From: Nocardia beijingensis NBRC 16342
GTDB taxonomy: Bacteria; Actinomycetota; Actinomycetes; Mycobacteriales; Mycobacteriaceae
Reading direction: 5' to 3'
NCBI RefSeq assembly: GCF_001612785.1
Contig: NZ_BDBC01000069.1
Location: forward strand, 1 to 52,705
Length of the DNA stretch: 52,705 bases
The translations under genes and the position numbers were made by a program. Each line of letters begins with the position of its first letter. The first letter of the stretch is position 1. Shown piece after piece: positions 1 through 7,949 of this stretch. The notes below the pieces were generated by a model. The model saw only the letters and a program-made list of their open reading frames with translations, had not been told where the DNA came from and did no database searches.

Positions 1-6
1 CCGGCT

Positions 7-198
7 TCAGGATCTCGTCTCGTGATGCACATCGACCAGCGGGCCCAGGACACCGTCGATGAAGTGATAGTCCGATTGGCACAGGCCCGAAGCGACGAAC
101 CGGACGCGGACCTCGCCGAAGCCGGGCACGTCGACCTCCAGCTCGCGCAGCTCGAGCTCGGTGCTTCCCGCATTGATCACTGCTGCCGGCGTTTTCAC
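7..198 (-). pseudogene. Truncated zinc-dependent alcohol dehydrogenase, N-terminal 63 codons
   Basis: The translation from a GTG at 198 has the N-terminal layout of medium-chain Zn-alcohol dehydrogenases: an AVINAGSTELELRELEV-type first strand, then SGLCQSD, where Cys and Asp/His positions normally ligand the catalytic zinc. After LGPLVDVHHE, where the family has a GHE zinc motif, the frame ends in TGA at 7-9, against about 350-370 residues in full proteins. Either the gene is broken here by a frameshift or rearrangement, or the copy is a relic; the window edge prevents a decision. The GTG overlaps the stop of the upstream lactonase-like gene (GTGA at 195-198), so the two were once translationally coupled. 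Confidence 0.6.
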
Positions 199-1037
199 GC
201 CGTCACCACGTGTTCGGCGGGACCGCGCAGCGAAGTGGCGCTGGTGATCTCCGCACCGCCCGCGCGCAGCTCGGCCCAGTCGGTCGGATCGTGGCTGATC
301 CAGACGGTTGTTCCGGGCTGGCTGGCCAGTAGTTTGATCTTCTGCAAGGAGCTGTGCTTGTTCGGCCGGTCGACATCGAACGGCATGCCGATGGTCAGGT
401 CGACGTTGTCCCACTTGTGCGCCGCGTCGCTGGTGAGCACGAGCGTGCTGTCGTCGGGCATGCGCAGTTTCAGACCGAGTGTGCCGGGGGTGTGCCCGTG
501 CAGCGAGAGCAGGGTGATGCTGCCGTCACCGAAGAGGTCGTGGTCGTAGCCTGCGGGAACCTCGTTCCAGGCAATCTTCTGCGCCGCCGCGATGTCGTCC
601 TCCCGGAAGAAGGCCGCGTCGAGGTTCGAGGGCGTCTTGGCGTAACGCAGTTCACCGGCGCCGATGAAGCCCTGCGCGTGCGGGAAGAGATCGAGTCCGC
701 CGGTGTGGTCGAAGTGCATATGCGACAACACGACCCGGCGGACATCGCGGGTGGTGTAGCCGATGGCTTCGATCTGGCGGTCGAGCCGGTACTCCTCGGG
801 AAAGTCGATCCGGAACGCCGCGGCGAGCTCGCCGTAAGCGACGGCCGGGTCACCGGCGCCCACGGTGGCCAGACCGGCGTCGAAGATCAGCAGTCCCTCG
901 TCGTGTTCTATGAGAAACGTCGGAGCCGGGATGGTTTCCTGCACACCGCCGGACCCGAGCATCAGAATGCCGCAGTCGACAGTGAGTTGCGGTGCGTCCA
1001 GTGCCCACACGCGGCGGACGGGCTTCGGTGTTGCCAT
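195..1037 (-). CDS. Metallo-beta-lactamase-fold hydrolase, N-acyl-homoserine-lactonase-like
   Basis: A 280-residue protein of the metallo-beta-lactamase superfamily. It carries the dinuclear zinc motif HMHFDH at residues 106-111, further probable ligands His182 (in GHTPG), Asp204 (in SDAAH) and His249 (in ISHDP). This HxHxDH pattern and the length match AHL lactonases (AiiA/AttM type), which open lactone rings. The family also contains hydrolases for other lactones and esters, so a catabolic lactonase is as likely as quorum quenching. The ATG at 1037 is preferred over an upstream in-frame start because GGAG lies just before it and similarity begins there. The protein has no signal peptide and should be cytoplasmic. 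It is divergent from the MFS gene across a 460-bp control region and overlaps the truncated alcohol dehydrogenase by 4 nt. Confidence 0.85.
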   Translation of the reverse strand: MATPKPVRRVWALDAPQLTVDCGILMLGSGGVQETIPAPTFLIEHDEGLLIFDAGLATVGAGDPAVAYGELAAAFRIDFPEEYRLDRQIEAIGYTTRDVRRVVLSHMHFDHTGGLDLFPHAQGFIGAGELRYAKTPSNLDAAFFREDDIAAAQKIAWNEVPAGYDHDLFGDGSITLLSLHGHTPGTLGLKLRMPDDSTLVLTSDAAHKWDNVDLTIGMPFDVDRPNKHSSLQKIKLLASQPGTTVWISHDPTDWAELRAGGAEITSATSLRGPAEHVVTA

Positions 1038-1499
1038 GGGGACTCCAATGTCTTGCCAGGGATGCCCCGGCGACCCGAAAGGACCGCTAGGCATTATGTA
1101 TTGTGTATTTTCAATCGCGCCAGTTCACCAGCACGAAACCACTCTTGTGTCCTGGGTCACAGGCTGAACGCATACTATCTTCGCGCTCATCGATTTTCAA
1201 CAGATGAGTTGATTTTGCCTCTACCTGCAACAACATGGACGACCAGCACGCTGCCCCGACCGGAACAGACGCTCACTGCCGAGAGCCCACGCCGGACCCT
1301 GTCGAGGGGGTCGCCGCCAGCTTCTCGCCGAAATTGACAATATTTCGTGCACAATCTCGTAGGCTGGTATCGGGTACAGCCTCTGGTCCGAACTCTCGTC
1401 GATCCGGCATCCCGTTCCGAACCGCCACTCCCCTCCCATGGCAGCCCCGCCGCCTTCACCTGGAGCGCGCGGCATTCTCCGCAAAGCAAGGAAGACCCG
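1038..1499. promoter_or_regulatory. Divergent control region between lactonase-like and MFS genes
   Basis: No gene is visible in these 462 bases. An AT-rich patch at 1092-1115 (ATTATGTATTGTGTATTTTC) lies 55-78 nt before the lactonase-like start and resembles the AT blocks found upstream of other units in this window. At 1329-1347 an inverted repeat CGAAAT-N7-ATTTCG encloses a TTGACA hexamer (1334-1339), a candidate -35 element with an overlapping operator for the MFS gene. The nearby TetR gene is a plausible but unproven ligand-responsive repressor of this site. Confidence 0.4.
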
Positions 1500-2786
1500 A
1501 TGAGTTCACACCCAACCCCCGTCACCGCCGGTCGCGACCGACGTAGCCAATTCGCGGTCGTGCTGTTCTGCGCGTTCCTGAACATGCTGGACGGATACGA
1601 CGTGCTGGTGATGGGCTTCGCGATGCCCCACCTGCCGGACGGTTTCGCCTCGAACGCGCAGAAGGGCTACCTCGTCAGCGCCGCGCTCGCAGGAATGGCG
1701 GTCGGCGCGATAGGGCTTGCCCGGTTCGCCGACATCTACGGCCGTCGACGGGTCCTGCTGGTCGGCCTCGCGGTCAACACCCTCGGGCTCGCGGCCTCGG
1801 CGCTGTCCACGAACTTCGAGTCCTTGCTGGTGACACGGTTCGTCACCGGCATCGCCATCGGCATGATCAGTGTCGTGATCGTCGTGATCGGCCAGGAGAG
1901 CGCCCCAGAAAACCGCCGCAGCATCGCACTCGGCATCGTGATGATCGGCTATCCGGTCGGCACGATGCTGGCGGGCTTCGCCGGCGCGGGACTCATCACC
2001 TGGGTCGGTGGCGCCTGGCAGGGCATGTTCTGGGTCGGCGCCGCGCTCGGCGCGTTGTCGCTGGTAGTGACTGCCGTCTTCCTGCGTGAGTCCCCCGACT
2101 TCCTCGCTCGCCGGGCTGCCGCGCCGCGAGAGCGCGAAATCGTACTCCCGCGCGCGAATTCGCTTCTCGGGCACGCGCTGCGCACACGCACGGTGCTGCT
2201 GGCCGGAGGATATTCGATGCTGACCGCCGCCTACTACTTCGTGGGGACCTGGACACCGCAGCTGATCAAGAACGCCAGCGGTGACGCGGGCAGCGGCGCG
2301 CTGGCCGGCATCATGATCGGACTCGGTGCGGTGATCGGCGGTACGGCTTTCGGCGCGGTCGGACTGAGGTTCGCCGGCGCTCGCATAGCCGCGGTGACCT
2401 CGCTGGTGGCGGCCGTCGCGATCGCGGTGTTCGCGGTGACCCTGCGCGGGCCGCTCGCGCTGACGACGGCGACCGTGCTCGGCGCGGCGATCTACGCCGC
2501 GCTGACCGGCTACACCGCGACCTCCACAGCGGTCTACCCCGTACTCGCACGAGCCAAGGGATACGGGGCGATGATGGGCGTCGGACGCGCCGGGGCGATT
2601 CTGTCGCCGATCGTCGCGGGGTATGCGCTGAGTGTGCTGACCCCGCGCACGATGTACCTCGCGGTCATCGTCCCGTTGATCATCGCGGCGGTCACGGCGG
2701 TGGCACTGTCGCGCGTCCGCCGCGTCGGCGACGCCGCGGTGGGGGTGCCGGTGCCGGGAGCTTCCCCGGCTGCGGCGGATTCCTGA
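1500..2786 (+). CDS. MFS transporter, aromatic acid:H+ symporter-like (AAHS)
   Basis: A 428-residue hydrophobic protein with about twelve membrane segments, a short basic N-terminus and the MFS loop 2-3 signature (ADIYGRRR). Helix 1 contains LDGYD (residues 30-34); this acidic DG(Y/F)D motif is typical of the AAHS family, whose characterised members import aromatic acids such as 4-hydroxybenzoate and vanillate with protons. Substrate specificity cannot be read from sequence, and sugar-acid and other organic-acid transporters are close relatives. ATG 1500 is chosen because AAGGAAG precedes it; the longer upstream frame lacks family similarity. It sits between a lactonase-like gene and a TetR regulator, and most likely imports the substrate of the adjoining ALDH/CoA-ligase operon. 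Confidence 0.8.
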   Translation: MSSHPTPVTAGRDRRSQFAVVLFCAFLNMLDGYDVLVMGFAMPHLPDGFASNAQKGYLVSAALAGMAVGAIGLARFADIYGRRRVLLVGLAVNTLGLAASALSTNFESLLVTRFVTGIAIGMISVVIVVIGQESAPENRRSIALGIVMIGYPVGTMLAGFAGAGLITWVGGAWQGMFWVGAALGALSLVVTAVFLRESPDFLARRAAAPREREIVLPRANSLLGHALRTRTVLLAGGYSMLTAAYYFVGTWTPQLIKNASGDAGSGALAGIMIGLGAVIGGTAFGAVGLRFAGARIAAVTSLVAAVAIAVFAVTLRGPLALTTATVLGAAIYAALTGYTATSTAVYPVLARAKGYGAMMGVGRAGAILSPIVAGYALSVLTPRTMYLAVIVPLIIAAVTAVALSRVRRVGDAAVGVPVPGASPAAADS

Positions 2787-2810
2787 ATCGCCGCCGCCTC
2801 GCGACCTCGC

Positions 2811-3455
2811 TCAGGATCCGGCGGTGAACATACCGACCAGTGCCCCGGACACCTCCTCGGCGAATTCCTCGACACCGAGACCGCTACTGGCGTCGAACCA
2901 TTCGCCGATGAGGGCCAACCCACCCAGGGCGAGGTTCAGGGTGATGTGCAAGCGGTCGGCGGAGATGACCTCCGGCGCGGTGGCGAGTTCGTCGACCACG
3001 GCACGAAAGATCGACGTCTGCTCTCGCCGGAGTTCGTCGCGCCGCTGCTCGAGCGCCTGGATCGGCACCTGGACCTTGAGGAAGAGCGGAACGAATTCCG
3101 GATACTCGGCCAGGGTGATGACGGCTTCTTCGCGGAACATCCGCCGGAGCCGGTCGAGCGGTGGGCCTGCCGATTCCGCGATGACCCGCAAGCGGGGAAA
3201 CACTTCGGCGGCCGCGTGCTCCATGCAGCGGAGGAAGAGTTCCTCTTTGGAGGGGAAGTAGTAGTAGAGGCTGGAGCCACGCATGTCGAGGACGGCACCG
3301 ATGGCCTCGAAGTTGGTTGCCTCATAGCCGCCTTCGGCGAACAGCCGCGCCGCGGTGTGCTCGATCAGCCGGACGCGTTCGGCACGTTTGCGCATGGCCC
3401 TGGTCCGGGGCTCGCCGGCACCGATGCGCTCGGTACCTACGTGCGGCGCGCTCAA
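2811..3455 (-). CDS. TetR/AcrR-family transcriptional regulator
   Basis: About 214 residues. The N-terminal TetR helix-turn-helix is clear: ARLFAEGGYEATNFEAIG followed by GSSLYYYFPSKEELFL, the recognition helix and YYYF signature. The remainder is a helical ligand-binding/dimerisation domain that resembles regulators of fatty-acid and branched-acyl metabolism only generally. The start is taken as TTG at 3455 because GGAGG lies 7 nt upstream; an internal ATG at 3395 is the alternative. It is transcribed towards the MFS gene and divergently from the ALDH operon, with an AT-only block at 3562-3573 between them. The usual arrangement would be repression of the divergent operon, relieved by a substrate or its CoA ester. 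Confidence 0.85.
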   Translation of the reverse strand: MSAPHVGTERIGAGEPRTRAMRKRAERVRLIEHTAARLFAEGGYEATNFEAIGAVLDMRGSSLYYYFPSKEELFLRCMEHAAAEVFPRLRVIAESAGPPLDRLRRMFREEAVITLAEYPEFVPLFLKVQVPIQALEQRRDELRREQTSIFRAVVDELATAPEVISADRLHITLNLALGGLALIGEWFDASSGLGVEEFAEEVSGALVGMFTAGS

Positions 3456-3560
3456 CAGCAAACCTCCCTGTCCGACCGGGTACGCCCACGCTGTCGCGGC
3501 GATCCCCACACTGCGGTGATTCCACCGAACCTTACACTGCGGCAGCTTGCCACCGTCCAG

Positions 3561-3590
3561 CATAATATATAATCTACTCCACTATAGAAT
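3561..3590. promoter_or_regulatory. AT-only block (ATAATATATAAT) in TetR/ALDH divergent promoter
   Basis: The 12-mer ATAATATATAAT at 3562-3573 contains a TATAAT hexamer and lies 85 nt before the ALDH start and 107 nt before the TetR start; CTATAGAAT follows at 3582-3590. The identical 12-mer recurs at 20108-20119 before a PrpD gene. It could be a -10 region, an operator, or both. Confidence 0.45.
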
Positions 3591-3657
3591 TTCTGGTTAG
3601 TTGAAGAGAGCTGTTCGCGGCTCTCCGCCGACCGTCACACCGGCAGAAGGTGGAATC

Positions 3658-5106
3658 GTGGAAATTTCCAGCGTGGACGTCGCGCACCCCGACGACGTGC
3701 TGATCGGAGGAACCTTGCGGCCCGCCACCGGGGATCGCTACACCATCGTGTCGCCCTCCACCGGCCTGCCGGTCACCGTCGTGCGGCACCCGTCGGTTGC
3801 TGACGGTATCGCGGCCATCGATGCCGCCGACGCGGCCCGCGAGACCTGGGCACGCACCGGCCTCGCCGAGCGGATCGCGGCGACCGCGCGCTGGTTCGAT
3901 CTCCTCGACGCCCGCGCCCCGCAACTGGAGGTGGTGTGGGCAGTCGAGGCAGGAATGCCGCTGCGACACGGCCGCGCTTTACACCGGTTCGGCACGACCG
4001 CCGCGTGGCGCTCGGCAGTCGGCAGTGCCGAGGCGATATTGCGCGAGGACCGCCGTTCGTCCGAACTGGGCGATGTGCTGCTACGGCGGGAACCGGTCGG
4101 GGTGGTGGTGGCGATCCTGCCCTACAACGGCCCCGTCGTCACGATCGCGTCCAAGGTCGTTCCCGCGCTGCTGGCGGGCTGTCCGGTGGTGATCAAGGCA
4201 GCGCCGGAATCCCATCTCACGATGGCCCTGGTCGCCGACTGCGCACTGCGGGCGGGCTTTCCCGCCGGTGTGGTCAACATCGTGTGCGGCCCGGTCGAGG
4301 TCGGTCAGGCCCTGACACGTGATCCTCGGGTCGATCTGGTCTCGCTCACCGGCGGGCACGTCGCCGCGCAGGACGTCCTTGCCGCGACCCACGGACGCTA
4401 CGCGCGAACCCAGCTCGAACTCGGCGGCAAGTCGCCGGCGCTGATTCTCGACGACGCTCCCCTCGACCGGACACTGCGGGCCCTCGTGCCCGGCGCCACC
4501 AACGGCACCGGTCAGGTCTGCGCCTCGCTGTCGCGGATCCTCGTCTCCGAGCGCCGCCACGACGAGGTGATCGATAGTCTCCGCTCCGGCTGGGAGCGGT
4601 TGACCATCGGTGACCCGCTCGACCCGAAGACCCATCTGGGTCCGCTGATCAACGAGGCGGCGCTGCGGCGCACCGAGAATTTCGTCGCCGCGGCCGAAGC
4701 CGATGGCGCGCGGCTGGTCACCGGCGGTCGCCGGCCCGACCATCTGAGCTGCGGATGGTTCCACGAACCGACCTTGTTCACCGGTGTCGGCGAACACTCC
4801 GACCTCGTGCAGCGAGAAGTGTTCGGGCCGGTCACGGCCGTGCAGGTCTACCGCGATCTCGACGATGCAGTGCGTCTGGCCAACGCGACAACCTTCGGCC
4901 TGTCGGGCGCGGTGTTCACCGCCGACACCGCCCTCGGTGTCGAGGTGGCGGGTCGCATCCGCTCCGGCGCCGTCGCGGTCAACTCGTTCGGCCCCGTGAT
5001 GAGCGCGCCGTTCGGCGGCGTCGGCGCCTCCGGCTGGGGCCGCGAATCGGGACCAGAGGGAATTCTGGGATTCACCGAACTCAAGCAGATCCTCATCGGG
5101 GCGTGA
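3658..5106 (+). CDS. NAD(P)-dependent aldehyde dehydrogenase
   Basis: A 482-residue ALDH-superfamily protein. Visible catalytic residues are Asn157 (PYNGP), general-base Glu254 (LELGGKS) and nucleophile Cys288 (GQVCASLSR), so thiol-ester chemistry should be intact. The cofactor loop normally reading FTGS is SLTGGHVAA here, replacing the Ser, which may alter NAD versus NADP binding. The GTG at 3658 is preceded by AGAAGGTGG and is chosen over the upstream TTG. It heads a four-gene operon with a racemase-like CoA protein, an acyl-CoA ligase and an alcohol dehydrogenase, so it probably converts the aldehyde made by the dehydrogenase at 7946 to the acid used by the ligase. The specific substrate is unknown. 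Confidence 0.88.
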   Translation: MEISSVDVAHPDDVLIGGTLRPATGDRYTIVSPSTGLPVTVVRHPSVADGIAAIDAADAARETWARTGLAERIAATARWFDLLDARAPQLEVVWAVEAGMPLRHGRALHRFGTTAAWRSAVGSAEAILREDRRSSELGDVLLRREPVGVVVAILPYNGPVVTIASKVVPALLAGCPVVIKAAPESHLTMALVADCALRAGFPAGVVNIVCGPVEVGQALTRDPRVDLVSLTGGHVAAQDVLAATHGRYARTQLELGGKSPALILDDAPLDRTLRALVPGATNGTGQVCASLSRILVSERRHDEVIDSLRSGWERLTIGDPLDPKTHLGPLINEAALRRTENFVAAAEADGARLVTGGRRPDHLSCGWFHEPTLFTGVGEHSDLVQREVFGPVTAVQVYRDLDDAVRLANATTFGLSGAVFTADTALGVEVAGRIRSGAVAVNSFGPVMSAPFGGVGASGWGRESGPEGILGFTELKQILIGA

Positions 5107-5110
5107 ACCC

Positions 5111-6322
5111 GTGACCCGCGAACCGATGACACCGTCCACCGATGCCGAGCCCGCAGCCAGGCAGGGCCCCCTACACGGCCTCAAGATCATCGAATTGGCC
5201 GGGCTCGGCCCGGGGCCGTGGTGCGGAATGCTGCTCAGCGACCTCGGCGCCGAAGTTCTGCGGATCGACCGGCCCAGCGCCGTGGGCGCTCTGCGCACCG
5301 ACCTCGGCGCGAGCAACGGACGGCAACCGGCCTTCGTCAACGATCGCGGGCGCCGCTCGGTCGCCGTGGATCTCAAACATCCCGACGGCGTGGACACCGT
5401 GCTGCGTCTGGTCGAACGGGCAGATGCGCTCTTGGAGGGCAACCGGCCCGGGGTCACCGAGCGCCTCGGCGTCGGACCCGAGGACTGCCTGGCCCGCAAC
5501 CCTCGCTTGGTCTATGGCCGAGCGACGGGTTGGGGACAGGACGGACCACTGAGCCGAACCGCCGGCCACGATCTGAACTACCTGTCGCTGTCCGGTCTGC
5601 TGGCGGCCATGGGTCCGGCGGGCGGCCCCCCGGCGATCCCGCTGAATCTGCTCGGCGACTACGCCGGTGGTGGACTCATGCTGGCGATGGGTTTGCTGGC
5701 GGCGCTGTGGGAAGCGCGCGGCAGCGGCCGCGGTCAGGTGGTCGACGCCGCCATGGTGGACGGGATCGCCCTGCTGGGCGGTGTCTTCTACGGACAGCGA
5801 CAAGTGGGGATGCACGGACTCGAGCGCGGAACCAACATGCTCGACGGTGGCGCCCCGTTCTACACCGTGTACGAGACCGCAGACGGCGGCTGGATGGCAG
5901 TCGGCGCGATCGAGGCCGCCTTCTTCGCCGAACTCCTCGATGTGCTCGGGCTCGAACCAGAACTCGCCGACATCCAATGGGACCGCACGCAATGGCCACG
6001 GGTGCGTACCAGGCTCGCGGCCGTATTCGGCACCCGAACCCGCATGGAATGGGAAGCCGCCTTCGCCGGACGCGAAGCCTGCACCACCCCGGTCCTCGAC
6101 CTGGACGAAGCCCTGCGACACGAACACGCCAGGGCACGACACAGTTTCGTCCCGGTGGACGGGGTCCTCCAGCCTGCCCCCGCGCCGAGATTCAGCCGGA
6201 CACCCGGTGCCGTGCAGGGCCCCGCGGTCCCCGCCGGAGCGAATACCTCACGCGCACTCATCGACTGGGGCTTCGACCCACCGGACATCGATGCTCTTCG
6301 CGCCACTGGAGCGATCCTCTGA
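5111..6322 (+). CDS. CaiB/BaiF-family protein, alpha-methylacyl-CoA racemase-like
   Basis: A 403-residue family III CoA-transferase fold protein. It matches alpha-methylacyl-CoA racemases rather than transferases: His153 in AGHDLNY, Asp183 in NLLGDYAGGG and Glu268 in VGAIEA fall at a constant +27 offset from His126, Asp156 and Glu241 of the M. tuberculosis enzyme MCR. Those residues perform 1,1-proton transfer on 2-methylacyl-CoA, letting stereospecific acyl-CoA dehydrogenases act on branched chains. It starts 4 nt after the ALDH stop (GTG 5111; ATG 5126 is an alternative) and is followed by an acyl-CoA ligase, fitting a branched-acid activation route. A second racemase-like copy lies at 35085-36236. 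Confidence 0.85.
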   Translation: MTREPMTPSTDAEPAARQGPLHGLKIIELAGLGPGPWCGMLLSDLGAEVLRIDRPSAVGALRTDLGASNGRQPAFVNDRGRRSVAVDLKHPDGVDTVLRLVERADALLEGNRPGVTERLGVGPEDCLARNPRLVYGRATGWGQDGPLSRTAGHDLNYLSLSGLLAAMGPAGGPPAIPLNLLGDYAGGGLMLAMGLLAALWEARGSGRGQVVDAAMVDGIALLGGVFYGQRQVGMHGLERGTNMLDGGAPFYTVYETADGGWMAVGAIEAAFFAELLDVLGLEPELADIQWDRTQWPRVRTRLAAVFGTRTRMEWEAAFAGREACTTPVLDLDEALRHEHARARHSFVPVDGVLQPAPAPRFSRTPGAVQGPAVPAGANTSRALIDWGFDPPDIDALRATGAIL

Positions 6323-6339
6323 CAGACAAGGAACACCGA

Positions 6340-6384
6340 ATGAGTCACTGCCGCCTCACTCACCGGAGCACCCCATGGCGCTGA
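6340..6384 (+). CDS. 14-codon upstream ORF overlapping the acyl-CoA ligase start
   Basis: An ATG preceded by AAGGAA opens a 14-codon frame whose TGA (6382-6384) lies just inside the ligase coding region, straddling the ligase ATG at 6375 in another frame. It could be a leader that couples or tunes ligase translation, or chance. No homology is recognised in the peptide. Confidence 0.2.
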   Translation: MSHCRLTHRSTPWR

Positions 6385-7949
6385 GCCTGAACTTCATCAC
6401 CGACGCGATCGCCGCCCAGATGCCCGCGGTCGACCCCCACCGCCCCGCTGTCGCACTCGGCGGAGAAGCCGCACTGAGCTGGCTCGACCTGCGCGCCACC
6501 GAACTGCGCTACGCACGGGCCCTGCAGCAGGCGGGAGTGCGCAAGGGCGACCGGGTCGGACTGCTGCTGCGCAACTCCACCGACTACGTCGCGCTCTACC
6601 TGGCGATCGGGCGCGTCGGCGCGATCGCGGTACGCCTCAACTGGCGGCTCACCGCACCGGAACTGCAGTTCGCGCTCAACGACTCCGACCCCGGGGTGCT
6701 CGTGCTCGACGCCGAGTTCGCCGCCCTCGTGGCGGCCATCCGCGACGGCGTCACCGCCGGTACCTACGTCGTGCGCGGCGAGCCCGGAGCACTCGACGGA
6801 GCAACGCCACTGTCGGTCTTCGCCGCCGAGGAATCGGACGCGACCGGCTTTCCCGTCGTCTCCTCCGAAGACCCGGTGTCGCTGATGTATTCGTCGGGGA
6901 CCACCGGACGCCCCAAGGGCGCCCTGTTCTCGCACGGCAACGCCCTGTGGATCGGCTCGATCCAGGCCCAGCGCTGGCGGATCGACAGCTCCACCGTGTC
7001 TCAGACCAGCGGACCGCTGTTCCACGCCGGCGGATTCGAGGTCCTGTTGCTTCCCGCCCTGCTCACCCACGGCACCGCCATCGCCTTCCCGTCGGGCAGT
7101 TTCACCCTCGAGAACTTCCTCCGCGTCGGCGACCAGCACAACGCCACCGACATGTTGCTCTACCCGTTCATGCTGTTCGAGCTGCTGCGCAGCGGCGAAG
7201 ACATCACCTACCTGGTGCCGCAGACCCTACGGCGCATCGTCACCGGCGGTGACATCGTCATGCCCTGGGTCTACGACGAACTCGCCAACCGGCTACCCGG
7301 CGTCGAACTCGTCCAGTCCTATAGCCTCACCGAAGGCGGCGCGGTGAGCACCAGCCTGGAATTCGATGTCGCCCGCGGCCACGAGAGCAGCATCGGCACG
7401 CCCCAGGCGATGACCGAGGTCAAGGTCATCCGCCCCGACGGCTCACCCACCGACATCGACGAGGTCGGCGAGATCTGCGTCCGCAGCGGCGGGGTGAGCA
7501 TCGGCTATTGGAACCGCCCCGAGGACAACCGCGCCACCTTCGTCGACGGCTGGTGCCACTCCGGCGACCTCGGCCGCGTCGACGCCGACGGCTTCCTCAC
7601 CATCGCCGGACGAGCCAAGGACATGTACCGCAGCGGTGGGGAGAACGTCTACCCCGCCGAGATCGAGATGGTGCTCACCGGACATGCCGACATCGCCGAC
7701 GCCGCGGTCATCGGGGTCGCGGACGATCGCTACGTCGAGGTCGGCGCGGCGCTGATCGTCGCCGCGCAGGGCAGCGCCATCGACGTGGCGGAGCTCCGGT
7801 CCTGGCTGGGCGAACGCCTGGCCAAATACAAAGTTCCCAAACACTTCTACTTCGTCGACGAGTTGCCCCGCAACGCCAACGGCAAGGTCCTCAAGAACGT
7901 TCTGCGCGACACCTACGGACAGACCACAACCACGGAGACGAACCCATGA
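6375..7949 (+). CDS. AMP-dependent acyl-CoA synthetase (ligase)
   Basis: A 524-residue adenylate-forming enzyme. The P-loop-like motif YSSGTTGRPKG spans residues 172-182, a YSLTEGG motif follows, then GYWNRPEDN, the hinge segment and the C-terminal catalytic lysine Lys504 in NANGKVLK. Such enzymes activate carboxylic acids to acyl-AMP and then acyl-CoA. The architecture is that of medium- or long-chain fatty-acyl/aryl-CoA ligases and the substrate is not fixed by sequence. ATG 6375 is chosen because family similarity starts there. Its stop overlaps the next start as ATGA, so it is coupled to the alcohol dehydrogenase. In context it activates the acid released by the ALDH before alpha-methyl epimerisation. 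Confidence 0.88.
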   Translation: MALSLNFITDAIAAQMPAVDPHRPAVALGGEAALSWLDLRATELRYARALQQAGVRKGDRVGLLLRNSTDYVALYLAIGRVGAIAVRLNWRLTAPELQFALNDSDPGVLVLDAEFAALVAAIRDGVTAGTYVVRGEPGALDGATPLSVFAAEESDATGFPVVSSEDPVSLMYSSGTTGRPKGALFSHGNALWIGSIQAQRWRIDSSTVSQTSGPLFHAGGFEVLLLPALLTHGTAIAFPSGSFTLENFLRVGDQHNATDMLLYPFMLFELLRSGEDITYLVPQTLRRIVTGGDIVMPWVYDELANRLPGVELVQSYSLTEGGAVSTSLEFDVARGHESSIGTPQAMTEVKVIRPDGSPTDIDEVGEICVRSGGVSIGYWNRPEDNRATFVDGWCHSGDLGRVDADGFLTIAGRAKDMYRSGGENVYPAEIEMVLTGHADIADAAVIGVADDRYVEVGAALIVAAQGSAIDVAELRSWLGERLAKYKVPKHFYFVDELPRNANGKVLKNVLRDTYGQTTTTETNP

